Counted from the stretch's first letter, positions 1 to 8,903 are shown. The stretch: DNA of 64,000 nt from CAZFLM01 sp964519955 (GCA_964519955.1 CAZFLM010000004.1:1-64000), one strand, 5' to 3'. The notes: generated from the letters alone by a model not told the origin. Numbers and translations are program-made.

Positions 1-908
1 ACGCCCACGCGAAGGAGCAGCTCTTCCGCGCGCTCGACGACACCAACCCGATCCCCGAGTTGGCCGCGCTCGAGGCCAAGGTCATGGCCAACGTGAACAA
101 GCTCGGCATTGGCACGATGGGCTTCGGCGGGGCGCAAACCCTCGTCGGCTGCAAGATAGGCGTGCTGAACCGCCTGCCTGCCAGCTTCTTCGTCTCCGTG
201 GCGTACAACTGCTGGGCATTCCGGCGCCTGGGCGTCCGCATCGATGCGTCCACGGGCGAGATCACCAGTTGGCTCTTCCGCGAGACCGCGCCCAAGAAGA
301 TGGCCGCTGGCGACAACATCCCCACCACCGGCCGCGAGATCAAGCTGAAGACGCCGCTGACCGAGGACGCCGTCCGCAAGCTCAAGGTGGGCGATGTCGT
401 CCTGCTGAGCGGCACGATCTTCACGGGGCGCGACGCGCTGCACAAGCACCTGACGACCCACGACTCGCCGGTGGATCTCGATGGCGCGGCCATCTACCAC
501 TGCGGCCCGGTCATGATCAAGGAAAACGGCGACTGGGTTACGAAGGCCGCCGGACCGACCACGTCCATCCGCGAGGAGCCGTACCAGGCCGACATCCTGC
601 GCAAGTACAAGGTTCGCGCGGTCATCGGCAAGGGCGGCATGGGGTCGCGCACCCTGGATGCCCTCCAGGAGGTCGGCGCGGTCTACCTCAGCGCCATCGG
701 GGGAGCCGCCCAGGTGTACGCCTCCAACGTGGTGGGCGTGGACGCCGTGCGGTTCCTCGAGGAGTTCGGCGTTCCCGAGGCGATGTGGCAGCTTCGCGTC
801 AAGGGCCTGATGGCTGTCGTCACAATGGACGCGGCCGGCAACAGCCTGCATGCCGACGTCGAGGCGGCATCGCTGGCGCATCTTGGAGAACTGGCGGCAA
901 CCGTCTAG
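1..908 (+). CDS. Fumarate hydratase class I (fused alpha/beta), 5' truncated by window edge
   Basis: Fe-S fumarase that interconverts fumarate and malate in the TCA cycle. The reading frame is open from base 3, so the start codon lies outside the window and only the C-terminal part is seen. The first ~80 codons match the end of the alpha domain; the Cys in VAYNCW may be the last of the three cluster-binding cysteines of the family. The beta domain follows from about base 340, with the family stretches SGTIFTGRDALHKH, GPTTSIREEPY, IGKGGMG and SAIGGAA. Alpha and beta are fused, as in FumA, whereas many archaea and deep bacteria have them split. L-tartrate dehydratase is the alternative, but that enzyme is usually two subunits. 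The next gene starts 2 bases after the stop, so it heads or sits within the operon running to 4297. Confidence 0.9.
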   Translation, partial: AHAKEQLFRALDDTNPIPELAALEAKVMANVNKLGIGTMGFGGAQTLVGCKIGVLNRLPASFFVSVAYNCWAFRRLGVRIDASTGEITSWLFRETAPKKMAAGDNIPTTGREIKLKTPLTEDAVRKLKVGDVVLLSGTIFTGRDALHKHLTTHDSPVDLDGAAIYHCGPVMIKENGDWVTKAAGPTTSIREEPYQADILRKYKVRAVIGKGGMGSRTLDALQEVGAVYLSAIGGAAQVYASNVVGVDAVRFLEEFGVPEAMWQLRVKGLMAVVTMDAAGNSLHADVEAASLAHLGELAATV

Positions 909-910
909 CA

Positions 911-1759
911 ATGGCTATACCCGAACTCACTCCCTTCTGCTGGATGCTGGGCATCGCCGCCGCCTTGCTCGTCGGCATATCGAAGACCGGGGTGCCCGGC
1001 GCGGGCATCCTGGTCGTTCCGCTTCTGGCCTACATCTTTGGGGGCCGCCTGTCGGTCGGCACGATGCTGCCCATGCTGATCCTGGGCGATGTCTTCGCGG
1101 TGACGTGGTACCGCAAGCACACGCAGTGGGACAAGCTCTGGGGACTCTTCCCGTGGGTGATCGTCGGCTATACGGCCGGCGCGGTTCTGCTGCAGTTTCT
1201 GGGCCAGGTGAAGGCGCAGAAGGACTTCCTGAGCATCATCATCGGCGTCCTCGTGCTGGCGATGCTCGCGGTGCACCTGGTCCGGCAGCGCCTGGGGGAT
1301 CGCGTCTCGCTGCGCTCGAAGTGGGGCATGGGGATGACCGGCTCGATGGCCGGCTTCTCCACGACGGTGTCCAACGCGGCCGGCCCGGTGATGGGCATCT
1401 ACCTCACCAGCCTGGATCTGCCGAAGCAGCAGTTCATGGGCACGACCGCCTGGTTCTTCTTCATCGTCAACGTCGCCAAGGTGCCTGCGTTCGCCATCAT
1501 CAGCCACTTCAACCCGGGCAAGCCGATCATGTCGCCCGCCAGCGTCACGTTCAACTTGATGACGGTGCCGGTGATCCTCTTCGGCGTCTTCCTGGGCAAG
1601 TGGCTACTGCCGCGCATCTCGCAGCGGGCCTTCGATGCCGTGGTCCTGGTGCTCGCCGCCCTGGCTGCCGTCAATCTAGTCTTCCCGATCGCGTCGCCCA
1701 AGCCTGCGGCAGAGGCAGCCAGGCCCGCCGCGGCCGTGAGCGCCCCCCTGCACCGATGA
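911..1759 (+). CDS. TauE/SafE family membrane anion (sulfite/sulfonate) exporter
   Basis: A 282-residue polytopic membrane protein with about eight hydrophobic segments. The N-terminal segment carries GISKTGVPGAGILVVPLL, and the second half holds STTVSNAAGPVMGIYL; these two glycine/proline-rich re-entrant motifs mark the TauE/SafE (DUF81) family. Characterised members export sulfite, sulfoacetate or related organic anions from the cytoplasm. The substrate here cannot be told from sequence. The Ala/Pro-rich tail after the last segment is unusual but short. The ATG lies 2 bases after the fumarase stop, and its stop codon overlaps the next start (ATGA), so translation is probably coupled on both sides. 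The neighbours (fumarase, phosphofructokinase) give no sulfur link. Confidence 0.85.
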   Translation: MAIPELTPFCWMLGIAAALLVGISKTGVPGAGILVVPLLAYIFGGRLSVGTMLPMLILGDVFAVTWYRKHTQWDKLWGLFPWVIVGYTAGAVLLQFLGQVKAQKDFLSIIIGVLVLAMLAVHLVRQRLGDRVSLRSKWGMGMTGSMAGFSTTVSNAAGPVMGIYLTSLDLPKQQFMGTTAWFFFIVNVAKVPAFAIISHFNPGKPIMSPASVTFNLMTVPVILFGVFLGKWLLPRISQRAFDAVVLVLAALAAVNLVFPIASPKPAAEAARPAAAVSAPLHR

Positions 1760-2172
1760 TCGCCCAACACGAGCTCTACGAGATCGACGACAGCCGCGAA
1801 CGCATTCAGTTCGACCGCGTGCATGCCTGGCTCTCCGAGGCGTACTGGTCGCCCGGCGTGCCCCGCGAACGCGTCGAGCAGGCAGCCCGCGGCTCGGCGG
1901 TCGTGGTCGGCGCGTACCTCGACGGCGTGCAGGTCGCGTACGCGCGGGTCGTCTCGGACTGCACCGCCTTCGCCTGGCTCGCAGATGTGATCGTCGACGA
2001 GGAGCACCGTGGGCGCGGCGTCGGATCGGCAGTCGTCGCCCATGCGCTGCGGCATCCGGACCTGCAGGGGCTGCGGCAGTGGGTACTGGCCACAAAGGAC
2101 GCCCACGAGGTCTACCGCCGCCTCGGGTTCCAGCCGACGCCGCCGGATCGGTACATGGTGTGGAGGCCCTGA
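1756..2172 (+). CDS. GNAT family N-acetyltransferase
   Basis: A 138-residue single-domain GNAT protein. Motif A, the acetyl-CoA pyrophosphate-binding loop, is plain in VDEEHRGRGVGSAVVAHAL at residues ~82-100. It is followed by the YRRLGFQP stretch typical of the last strand-helix pair. The family transfers acetyl from acetyl-CoA to an amine; the acceptor is unknown. The length is normal for a minimal GNAT fold. The ATG overlaps the TauE stop by four bases (ATGA), and the stop shares its last base with the pfkB start (TGATG). It is therefore a coupled internal cistron of the fumarase-to-propeller operon. Confidence 0.85.
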   Translation: MIAQHELYEIDDSRERIQFDRVHAWLSEAYWSPGVPRERVEQAARGSAVVVGAYLDGVQVAYARVVSDCTAFAWLADVIVDEEHRGRGVGSAVVAHALRHPDLQGLRQWVLATKDAHEVYRRLGFQPTPPDRYMVWRP

Positions 2173-3101
2173 TGACCCACGTCGTGACGCTGACGATGAA
2201 CCCGTCGGTCGATGAGAGCACCAGCATCGAGCGCGTGGTGCCGGAGCACAAGCTCCGCTGCGCCCGCCCGCGCTACGACCCCGGCGGCGGCGGCATCAAC
2301 GTGGCCCGCGCCATGCACAAGCTCGGAGGCGAATGCCACGCGCTGTTCGTCGAGGGCGGGCTCACGGGGCAGGTGCTCTCCGGCCTCCTCCGCGCCGAGG
2401 GCGTACCGTTCACCCCGATCCCCGTCGCCGGCGACACCCGCATCAACCTGCACGTCGAGGAGGACGCCTGCGGCGCGCAGTTCCGCTTCAACATGCCCGG
2501 CCCGGTGCTGACCGAGGCCGAGTGGCAGTTCGCACTCGCCTGCGTCGCGGCCCACTCCCCGGCGCCGGACTACTTCGTCCTGAGCGGGAGCCTGCCCGAG
2601 GGCGTACCGGACAGCTTCTTCGCGCAGGCCGCGACGGCGGTGAAGGCTCGCGGCGCCAGGGTCGTGCTGGACACGTCCGGCGAGCCCCTGCGCCTCGCGC
2701 TCGAGAGCGGCGTGTTCCTGGTGAAGCCCAATCAGCGCGAGTTGGGCGAGTTGACGGGTCTGCCCGTCGATTCCCCAGATGCCGTTGCCGCCGCGGCCCG
2801 TGAGATCGTCGCGCGCGGCTGGTGCGAGGCGGCCGTCGTGTCGATGGCTGCCGAGGGCGCCCTGCTCGTGACGACGACGGAGACCTACCGCGCGGTGCCG
2901 CCTCCAGTCACGCCGCACAGCACCATCGGCGCGGGCGACAGCACCGTGGGCGGGATCATGGTCAAGCTCGCCGCCGGCGGGTCTCTCCGTGAGGCGGTCC
3001 GGTTCGGGGTGGCGGCTGGGACGGCGGCGGTGATGTCGGAGGGCACCCAGCTCTGCCGCCTCGAGGACGCCGAGCGGCTCGCGTCGCTCATCGAGCCCTG
3101 A
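2172..3101 (+). CDS. pfkB: 6-phosphofructokinase of the PfkB (ribokinase) family
   Basis: Phosphorylates fructose 6-phosphate to fructose 1,6-bisphosphate in glycolysis. The 309-residue protein follows E. coli PfkB closely along its length. It has LTMNPSVDES at the N-terminus, KLRC and PGGGGINVARA (substrate loop), the GGLTG motif, RINLHVEE, VLSGSLPEGVP, VLDTSGEP and VKPNQREL. The ribokinase ATP/anion-hole signature is STIGAGDSTVGG, where the Asp is the catalytic base. The GTQLC end stretch is also shared with PfkB. 1-phosphofructokinase or tagatose kinase are the alternatives, but the local identity favours PfkB. The start overlaps the GNAT stop by one base, and the next gene follows after 2 bases. 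Confidence 0.88.
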   Translation: MTHVVTLTMNPSVDESTSIERVVPEHKLRCARPRYDPGGGGINVARAMHKLGGECHALFVEGGLTGQVLSGLLRAEGVPFTPIPVAGDTRINLHVEEDACGAQFRFNMPGPVLTEAEWQFALACVAAHSPAPDYFVLSGSLPEGVPDSFFAQAATAVKARGARVVLDTSGEPLRLALESGVFLVKPNQRELGELTGLPVDSPDAVAAAAREIVARGWCEAAVVSMAAEGALLVTTTETYRAVPPPVTPHSTIGAGDSTVGGIMVKLAAGGSLREAVRFGVAAGTAAVMSEGTQLCRLEDAERLASLIEP

Positions 3102-3103
3102 CG

Positions 3104-4297
3104 ATGCCACGCGCTCGCGCCGCGTATCTCCTCGCAGCCATGGTGGCTCTCCTGGCGTGCGCCGGATGCCGGCAGACCTCCAAGCCGACTCGCCAGTCAA
3201 TCGCGCCGGCCTCCTACCGCGACATCTGCCCCCGGTGGTCGCCCGGCGGCGACAAGATCGCCTTCCTCCGCCGCTGGTCCGATGGGCGCGCTTCCGTCAT
3301 GCTGGCGAATGCCGACCTCTCCGGCATCCGGGCCCTCACGCAGCCCACCCTACTTGACCCCGACGTGCCCATCCGCACCGGGCGCGAGCGCGTGACGGGC
3401 GCACAGCAGATCGCCTGGACGCCCGATGGCCGCCGCATCGTCTACCCCGCGGCGGAGGAGATCGAAGGCGACGAAGGGGAGACGCGCCTGGGCATCGGCA
3501 TCTGGGACGTCTCGGTCACCGGCGGCCAGCCTCGCCGCCTCGTCAGCGCCTACTCGAAGGCGCCCCGCACCCTCCTCACGTGCCGCTCGATCGCGTGGTC
3601 GCCGGCAGGAGGCTTCTACGCGTTCGTGGCGCGCGGCGACCGTGGCGAGACGGCCGTCTCCATCCGCTCCTCGCGCGCGCCGCTGGAGGCGGACGAGCCC
3701 CTGCCCCTCTTCGACCCCGACCTCGACGCGGATCTGCCGACCTGGTCACCGGATGGGACACGCCTGGCCTTCCGCCGCGCCGACAGCCGCGCTCTCACCG
3801 CCGATACCATCGAGAAGCTGCGCGTCATCGAGCCGGGCGGGAAGTCGGCCAGGGACATCTGGACCCTCACGTCTCAGGGCTACGGCGCGCTCGTGGGCCA
3901 GCCGGCACCCGCTGGCACACCACGCATCGTCGAGATTGCCTGGTCGCCCGACCGCAGCCAACTGGCCGTCACGGTGACGCCCGACCCGCACGAGGCATCG
4001 GTCCGCGAGACGTGGATCGTGCAGGCGGAGGGCGACGCCGCGCCCAGGCGCCTGCCGGGGTCGTGGATCGGCGTGGCGTGGTCCGGCGAGCACCGACTCG
4101 TTGCCTTGCGACGCGACGGGGCGGCCTTCGAGGCTGCGGCCATCGACGTCGCCACGGGCGAGGCGTCTCGCCTGGCGCGTGTAGATGCGGACGACTGCGA
4201 CTGGTCGCCCGACAGGCGGGTCCTCGTCTGCGGGTGCCCGAATGTAGAAGGACCCGCAGCTCACACGACGCTGCGGGTCCTTCAGGCAGGCTCATAG
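3104..4297 (+). CDS. Beta-propeller (WD40/PD40, TolB-like) lipoprotein
   Basis: A 397-residue exported protein. The N-terminus has Arg residues, a hydrophobic stretch and the lipobox LLACAGC, so Cys22 should be lipidated and the protein membrane-anchored. The rest carries five or six PD40-like blades of the kind PRWSPGGDKIAFLRR, AWTPDGRRIVYP, TWSPDGTRLAFRR and AWSPDRSQLAV. Such propellers usually mediate protein contacts or peptide binding; no enzyme motif is visible. It is the last gene of the operon, 2 bases after pfkB. Its final ~15 codons lie inside a 14-bp perfect hairpin that looks like the shared terminator with ftsH, so the extreme C-terminus is probably not conserved. Confidence 0.7.
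   Translation: MPRARAAYLLAAMVALLACAGCRQTSKPTRQSIAPASYRDICPRWSPGGDKIAFLRRWSDGRASVMLANADLSGIRALTQPTLLDPDVPIRTGRERVTGAQQIAWTPDGRRIVYPAAEEIEGDEGETRLGIGIWDVSVTGGQPRRLVSAYSKAPRTLLTCRSIAWSPAGGFYAFVARGDRGETAVSIRSSRAPLEADEPLPLFDPDLDADLPTWSPDGTRLAFRRADSRALTADTIEKLRVIEPGGKSARDIWTLTSQGYGALVGQPAPAGTPRIVEIAWSPDRSQLAVTVTPDPHEASVRETWIVQAEGDAAPRRLPGSWIGVAWSGEHRLVALRRDGAAFEAAAIDVATGEASRLARVDADDCDWSPDRRVLVCGCPNVEGPAAHTTLRVLQAGS
4247..4283. terminator. Bidirectional hairpin terminator between the propeller gene and ftsH
   Basis: Perfect 14-bp inverted repeat: GAAGGACCCGCAGC pairs with GCTGCGGGTCCTTC around a 9-base loop. It lies 27 bases beyond the ftsH stop and inside the last codons of the convergent propeller gene. 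No clean U-tract follows on the plus strand; on the minus strand CTACATTC follows. A terminator role is therefore inferred from stem strength and position. Confidence 0.6.
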
Positions 4298-4309
4298 CCA
4301 GCACCGGGC

Positions 4310-6283
4310 CTATGCCGGCCCGGGCTCCGGCCTCAGGAATGCCTGGTGCGTCGGGCGCACCTCTTGCACCGGCTCTTCGGGGGTGGTGCCGCCGGCCGGA
4401 GGCGCCACCGTGGGGGGCGGAGCGTCGGTCGCGTTCTGCTGCGCCTGGCCGCCCAGGATGGCCAGGAAGTCCTCGCGCTCGATCGTCTCCTTGTCCATCA
4501 GCACGGCCACGATGCGGTCCATCACCTCTCGGTTCGCGGTCAGGATCTGCTTGGCCCGCTGGAAGCCATGCTCAATGATCGCGCGCACTTCCTCGTCGAT
4601 GGTCTGAGCCACTTCCTCGGAGTAGTCGCGATCCTCCATGATGTCGCGGCCCAGGAACGGGTTGCCGTGCCGCCGCCCAAGGCGCAGGGGGCCGAGGCGC
4701 TCGCTCATGCCGAACTCGCACACCATCGCACGCGCCATGTCCGTAGCGTGATCGAGGTCGCTGGCCGCGCCGGTGTCCATGTCGCCGAAGATCAGCAGTT
4801 CCGCGACCCGCCCACCAAGCGAGACGGCGATGGAGTCCTCCAACTCGCCCTTCGTGCGGTTGTAGCGGTCCTCCGTCGGCAGGTTGATCATGTAGCCGAG
4901 AGCCATGCCCCGCGGCAGGATGCTCAGCTTGGTCACCGGGTCCGCGTTGGGCAGCAGCTCGCTCACGATCGCGTGGCCGGCCTCGTGATACGCGGTGCGG
5001 GTGCGCACGGCCTCCGTCAGCACGCGGCTGCGCCGTTCTGGCCCCATGATGATGCGATCGACCGACTCGATGAACTCCATCATGCTCACGCGCGAACGGT
5101 CGCGCCGGGCCGCCAGGAGCGCAGCCTCGTTCACAAGGTTGGCGATGTCCGCGCCGGTGAAGCCGGGGGTGCGCTGCGCCAGGCTCTCGATGGCCTTCTC
5201 GCGGTCAGCCTCGCTCGTGTCGAACTCCAGCGGTTTGCCGCGCAGGTGGACGCGGAAGATCTCGCGGCGCCCACGCGCGTCCGGTGCGTCCACTACCACG
5301 CGGCGATCGAAGCGGCCGGGACGCAGGAGCGCTGGATCGAGCACGTCAGGCCGGTTGGTCGCAGCGATCAGGATGACGCCCGAGTTCGGATCGAAGCCGT
5401 CCATCTCGACGAGCAGTTGGTTCAGCGTCTGTTCGCGCTCGTCGTGGCCGCCGCCGAGACCGGCGCCGCGCTGCCGCCCCACCGCATCGATCTCGTCGAT
5501 GAAGATGAGCGAAGGGCGATTGCTCTTGGCCGTGTCGAACAAGTCCCTCACGCGGCTCGCGCCCACGCCAACGAACATCTCGACGAAGTCTGACCCGGAG
5601 ATGTGGAAGAACGGCACCCCGGCCTCACCGGCGATGGCTCGCGCCAGGAGTGTCTTGCCGCAGCCAGGAGGTCCGAGCAGGAGCACGCCCTTGGGGATCT
5701 TGGCTCCCAGCGCCTGGAACTTCTTGGCGTTCCGCAGGAACTCCACGATCTCGCCCAACTCCTGCTTCGCCTCATCGACGCCCGCCACGTCCTCGAACGT
5801 GATCTTGGGAACGTTCTCGCCCAGCCGCTTGGCCCGCGAGCGTCCGAACGACAGCGCTTGGTTGCCGCCCGACTGCGCCTGGCGGATGAAGATGAAGTAC
5901 AGGAAGGCGATGAACACCAATGGCAGCGCGATCGAGACGATCATCCCCTGCACGAAGTCCGACACCGGCGGCTTCTTGTACTCGAGCTTCACCTGCTTGC
6001 TCAGCAGCAACTGCTCAAGGTTCGACATCGTCTGTCCGGACAGGTTCACTGTGAACTCGTCGCTGCTGGCGTTCAGGGGCTTCGCGAAGTAGTGGCCCTT
6101 CAGCTCGTCCTTGACGACCTCCACGCGCGCAACGTTGCTGTTCTGAACCTGACGCACGAACTCGGTGTAGCTCAGGGGCTTGTCCCCCTCGCTAAGCCCC
6201 TTGAAGGCGTTCTTGTTCAGTAGGAACATGAACAGCGCCAGGAACGAGAGCACTATCAGTACTTTGTAGCCAGGACCCTTCAA
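4310..6283 (-). CDS. ftsH: ATP-dependent zinc metalloprotease FtsH
   Basis: Membrane-bound hexameric AAA+ protease that degrades misassembled membrane proteins and regulators. The 657-residue protein shows a TM helix at residues ~7-23, an extracytoplasmic domain and a second TM at ~112-133. The AAA module has Walker A GPPGCGKTLLARA near residue 205, Walker B LIFIDEIDAVGRQRG and the second region of homology ATNRPDVLDPALLRPGRFDRR. The M41 zinc site HEAGH is at ~431-435. The pore loop FVEMFVGVGASRVRD is intact. The start is TTG, set by GGGAGG five bases upstream. The Pro-rich tail (~residues 625-657) is variable in the family. It follows tilS on the same strand, as in many bacteria, and has its own promoter in the gap. 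Confidence 0.97.
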   Translation of the reverse strand: MKGPGYKVLIVLSFLALFMFLLNKNAFKGLSEGDKPLSYTEFVRQVQNSNVARVEVVKDELKGHYFAKPLNASSDEFTVNLSGQTMSNLEQLLLSKQVKLEYKKPPVSDFVQGMIVSIALPLVFIAFLYFIFIRQAQSGGNQALSFGRSRAKRLGENVPKITFEDVAGVDEAKQELGEIVEFLRNAKKFQALGAKIPKGVLLLGPPGCGKTLLARAIAGEAGVPFFHISGSDFVEMFVGVGASRVRDLFDTAKSNRPSLIFIDEIDAVGRQRGAGLGGGHDEREQTLNQLLVEMDGFDPNSGVILIAATNRPDVLDPALLRPGRFDRRVVVDAPDARGRREIFRVHLRGKPLEFDTSEADREKAIESLAQRTPGFTGADIANLVNEAALLAARRDRSRVSMMEFIESVDRIIMGPERRSRVLTEAVRTRTAYHEAGHAIVSELLPNADPVTKLSILPRGMALGYMINLPTEDRYNRTKGELEDSIAVSLGGRVAELLIFGDMDTGAASDLDHATDMARAMVCEFGMSERLGPLRLGRRHGNPFLGRDIMEDRDYSEEVAQTIDEEVRAIIEHGFQRAKQILTANREVMDRIVAVLMDKETIEREDFLAILGGQAQQNATDAPPPTVAPPAGGTTPEEPVQEVRPTHQAFLRPEPGPA

Positions 6284-6313
6284 GAAGACCTCCCTAGGAC
6301 CACCTTAACCCTC

Positions 6314-6322
6314 AGTATAGCA
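6314..6322 (-). promoter_or_regulatory. Extended -10 promoter for ftsH
   Basis: Read on the minus strand the gap between tilS and ftsH contains TGCTATACT, an extended -10 (TGN-TATACT) element. There is no good -35 box 17 bases upstream. Transcription would begin about 25 bases before the ribosome site, so ftsH can be expressed apart from tilS. Confidence 0.5.
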
Positions 6323-6353
6323 TACAGCCGTGCGCGTGACCGGGTTCCCATCG

Positions 6354-7760
6354 CTACCGTTCAGCCCATCGAACGGTCAGCTTCACTACTTGCCCCGTGG
6401 TTCCCGTGACTCTGGCCCGCTCGGAGAGCACGTGGCCCGCCACCCACAGCGGTCCGGCCTCGTCCGCCACGATCGGCACCGCATCTCTCTCGCGCGCCGG
6501 CACCTTATGGTCGGTGAGGATGTCCTGGATCTTTCGCGAACCACCCAGCCCAAGCGGCCGAATGCGATCGCCGGGCAGCCGGCTCCTCACGAGGAGTCCG
6601 CCTGCGATGGCCTCGAGCGGCACCTGCACGCTGTCCGCGGCACAAGGCCCGATCGCCTCCGGCCCAGCCAGCACCGCCGCCTCGACCGTTGCCCCCCAGG
6701 CACCGATCGTCACGCATCCAGGCACGGGGAGCGCCTCCCGGACAGGCAGATGGCTCGCTGGAGCCTGCACCGGGCCGGCCGTGATCGTGCATCCGTCGCA
6801 GCCCAGCATCGCGGCGCCACCTGGCACCGTCCAGCTCACGGGGCCGCGCTCCCCGCACGCCGCAGCCAGCACCGCCTCGACAGCATCCAGCTCCAGGTCC
6901 ACCAGGCCCGGCACTACGCGCTTCGCGAGTCGCCGAACGATACGCCGCCTCAGCGCGAGCGGCTGCGCAAGCACGGTCGCGGCGTCCATCCGCCACACCC
7001 CCTCGGCTCCACAGGCAGCGCCACCGGCAACGATGTCCTCGGCCAGTCCGTCCAGCACCTCCGCGTCGGCGGATGCGAGAGACGCCAGCCAGCCGAGCGC
7101 CTCCCGGAAGGCTGGATTGTAGTACGACTCGATATGAGGGAGCAGTTCCGCCCGTACACGGTTCCGCCTGTAGGCCAGATCGGCATTGCTGGCGTCGGTT
7201 CGGTGCGCGATGCCATGCGTCCGGCAGTAGGCGTGCGTCTCCTCGCGCGAGGCGGCCAGCAGCGGGCGTACGCGCGTGCCGGCGACCGGCGCCATTCCCC
7301 GTAGCCCATCGACGCCGCAGCCGCGGAGCAGGTTCAGCAGCACCGTCTCGGCCTGGTCGTCGCGGGTGTGTCCGAGCGCGATGGCAGAGGCGCCGACCCG
7401 CGAGGCGGTCTCGGAGAGGAAGTCGCGGCGCTCGTCGCGGGCGGCCTCCTCGACCGTGCGCCGCGTGAGCGCCGCCGCAGTGGCCACGTCCCGCCATCCG
7501 ACGGTGGCCGGAACGCCGAGAGAGCGCGCGAAGTCGGCCACCCACAGCGCGTCGGCCTCGCCCGCCTCGCCGCGCAGCGCATGGTCCAGGTGCGCGATGT
7601 GCAAGGCGATGCCGAGGTCCTCGCGCAGCCCGGCGAGGACGTGCGCAAGCGCCGACGAATCCGCTCCGCCGGACACCGCGACAAGCACGGTACTCCCCCG
7701 GTGGAACATGCCGGTCCGCTCGACAGCCTCAACCACGATCTCGCATAGGCGGTCGGTCAT
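6354..7760 (-). CDS. tilS: tRNA(Ile)-lysidine synthetase TilS
   Basis: Ligates lysine to C34 of the AUA-reading tRNA(Ile) in an ATP-dependent reaction, which changes both codon and charging specificity. The 468-residue protein has the PP-loop AVSGGADSSAL at residues ~28-38 and the conserved HLDHALRG, LGHTRDDQAETVLLNLLRG and RPLL segments. The DASNADLAYRRNRVRAELLP helix follows. The C-terminal region (from ~residue 390, RSRLPGDRIRPLGLGGSRKIQDIL) is the TilS-specific C-terminal domain, so this is the longer form. It sits upstream of ftsH, a common order. It is divergent from the amidase gene at 7917. Confidence 0.95.
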   Translation of the reverse strand: MTDRLCEIVVEAVERTGMFHRGSTVLVAVSGGADSSALAHVLAGLREDLGIALHIAHLDHALRGEAGEADALWVADFARSLGVPATVGWRDVATAAALTRRTVEEAARDERRDFLSETASRVGASAIALGHTRDDQAETVLLNLLRGCGVDGLRGMAPVAGTRVRPLLAASREETHAYCRTHGIAHRTDASNADLAYRRNRVRAELLPHIESYYNPAFREALGWLASLASADAEVLDGLAEDIVAGGAACGAEGVWRMDAATVLAQPLALRRRIVRRLAKRVVPGLVDLELDAVEAVLAAACGERGPVSWTVPGGAAMLGCDGCTITAGPVQAPASHLPVREALPVPGCVTIGAWGATVEAAVLAGPEAIGPCAADSVQVPLEAIAGGLLVRSRLPGDRIRPLGLGGSRKIQDILTDHKVPARERDAVPIVADEAGPLWVAGHVLSERARVTGTTGQVVKLTVRWAER

Positions 7761-7846
7761 GGGGCCATTGTAGCACCCCGGTGCCGAGCCCGGCGCCGTG
7801 AGGTAGACTCAGGCTCGAACGCGCCCGGTGGCCCCGCTCGCCGTAG

Positions 7847-7876
7847 AGACGCTGCTGCTTGCTGCGTCCAGCGTCT
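7847..7876 (+). promoter_or_regulatory. Inverted repeat in the leader of the nitrilase-family gene
   Basis: AGACGCTG (7847-7854) and CAGCGTCT (7869-7876) form a perfect 8-bp inverted repeat with a 14-base spacer, about 40 bases before the ATG at 7917. It could be an operator or a leader hairpin. A weak -10-like TAGACT occurs at 7804-7809. Function is not known. Confidence 0.3.
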
Positions 7877-7916
7877 GCGAACCACGTCGGGAGCACCAGC
7901 CACAGCGGAGAATGGC

Positions 7917-8834
7917 ATGGCCCATCACGTTGCAGTCGCCCAGATCAGGCCCCGCAAGGCCCACTACGAAGCCAACCTGGCCCGAGTGGGCGACGTGTTC
8001 GAGCAGGTTGCCTGCATGGACCCGCGGCCCGATGTACTCGTCCTGCCCGAGACAGTGCTCTCCGGCTACTTCCTCGAGGGCGGCGTCCGCGAGATCGCCC
8101 GCGACCGGCGCACCGTGTTCGCCGACCTGCTGCGCACCTTCCGCGAAAGAGTGCCTGCGGACGCCGCGCCGCTCGACTTGGTGGTGGGCTTCTACGAGTT
8201 GGCCGACGGCAACGTCCACAACGCAGGGCTGTACGCCACGCTGACCGCCAATGACGACGGCCCGGTGCAAGCCGGCGTCGCCCACGTCCACCGCAAGCTC
8301 TTCCTGCCGACGTACGGCGTGTTCGATGAGAACCGCTTCGTCGCCCGCGGCCGCACCATCGACGCTTTCGACACCCGGCTGGGCCGCTCCGCCATCCTCA
8401 TCTGCGAGGACATCTGGCACTCGATGACAAGCGCCATCGCCGCGCTCAAGGGCGCCCAGACGCTCTACGTCATCAGCGCCTCGCCAGGCCGGGAGTTCGG
8501 CGGCGAGGATCTCGGCAGCCTCGAGCGCTGGCGCCTGCTGCTTCCCGGCATCGCCTCGGAACACGGCATGTTCCTGGTGTACGCAGGGCTCGTGGGCTTC
8601 GAGGGCGGCAAGGGGCTGAGCGGCTCGTCCTGCGTGGTGGACCCTTGGGGCACCATGATCGTCTCCGCCCCGGCGCTCGGCGAGTGCGTGGTGACGGCGC
8701 ACGTGGACGAGGCGGACATCGCCATCGCGCGCACCGAGACGCCGCTCCTCGCCGACCTGGAGTCCGCTCTGCCTGACCTGGCCCTGGAGATCGAGGCGAT
8801 CGCCCGCGCTCCGCACCTGCGCGGCGTGCGCTGA
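7917..8834 (+). CDS. Carbon-nitrogen hydrolase (nitrilase superfamily amidase)
   Basis: A 305-residue cytoplasmic hydrolase of the nitrilase fold. The Glu-Lys-Cys triad is visible: Glu in LVLPETVLSGYF, Lys in HVHRKLFLPTYGVFDENR, and Cys in AILICEDIWHS. The RKLFLPTYGVFDE stretch resembles the glutaminase domain of glutamine-dependent NAD+ synthetase, but no synthetase domain follows, so this is a standalone amidase. Likely substrates are a short amide or N-carbamoyl compound; the sequence does not decide. The ATG has only a weak GGAG-like site (CGGAGAATGGC). It stands alone between divergent tilS and convergent tRNA-Thr. Confidence 0.85.
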   Translation: MAHHVAVAQIRPRKAHYEANLARVGDVFEQVACMDPRPDVLVLPETVLSGYFLEGGVREIARDRRTVFADLLRTFRERVPADAAPLDLVVGFYELADGNVHNAGLYATLTANDDGPVQAGVAHVHRKLFLPTYGVFDENRFVARGRTIDAFDTRLGRSAILICEDIWHSMTSAIAALKGAQTLYVISASPGREFGGEDLGSLERWRLLLPGIASEHGMFLVYAGLVGFEGGKGLSGSSCVVDPWGTMIVSAPALGECVVTAHVDEADIAIARTETPLLADLESALPDLALEIEAIARAPHLRGVR

Positions 8835-8857
8835 CCCTGCTATGTGCCAGATGCCCA

Positions 8858-8890
8858 GAGAGGCCGCCGGCGCCATGCCGACGGCCTCTC
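8858..8890. terminator. Hairpin between the amidase gene and tRNA-Thr
   Basis: GAGAGGCCG (8858-8866) pairs with CGGCCTCTC (8882-8890), with a further inner CGGC/GCCG pairing. It lies 24 bases after the amidase stop and 14 bases beyond the 3' end of the convergent tRNA gene. No U-tract follows on either strand, so terminator function is inferred from position and stem strength. Confidence 0.45.
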
Positions 8891-8903
8891 GCAACTCCAT
8901 CCG

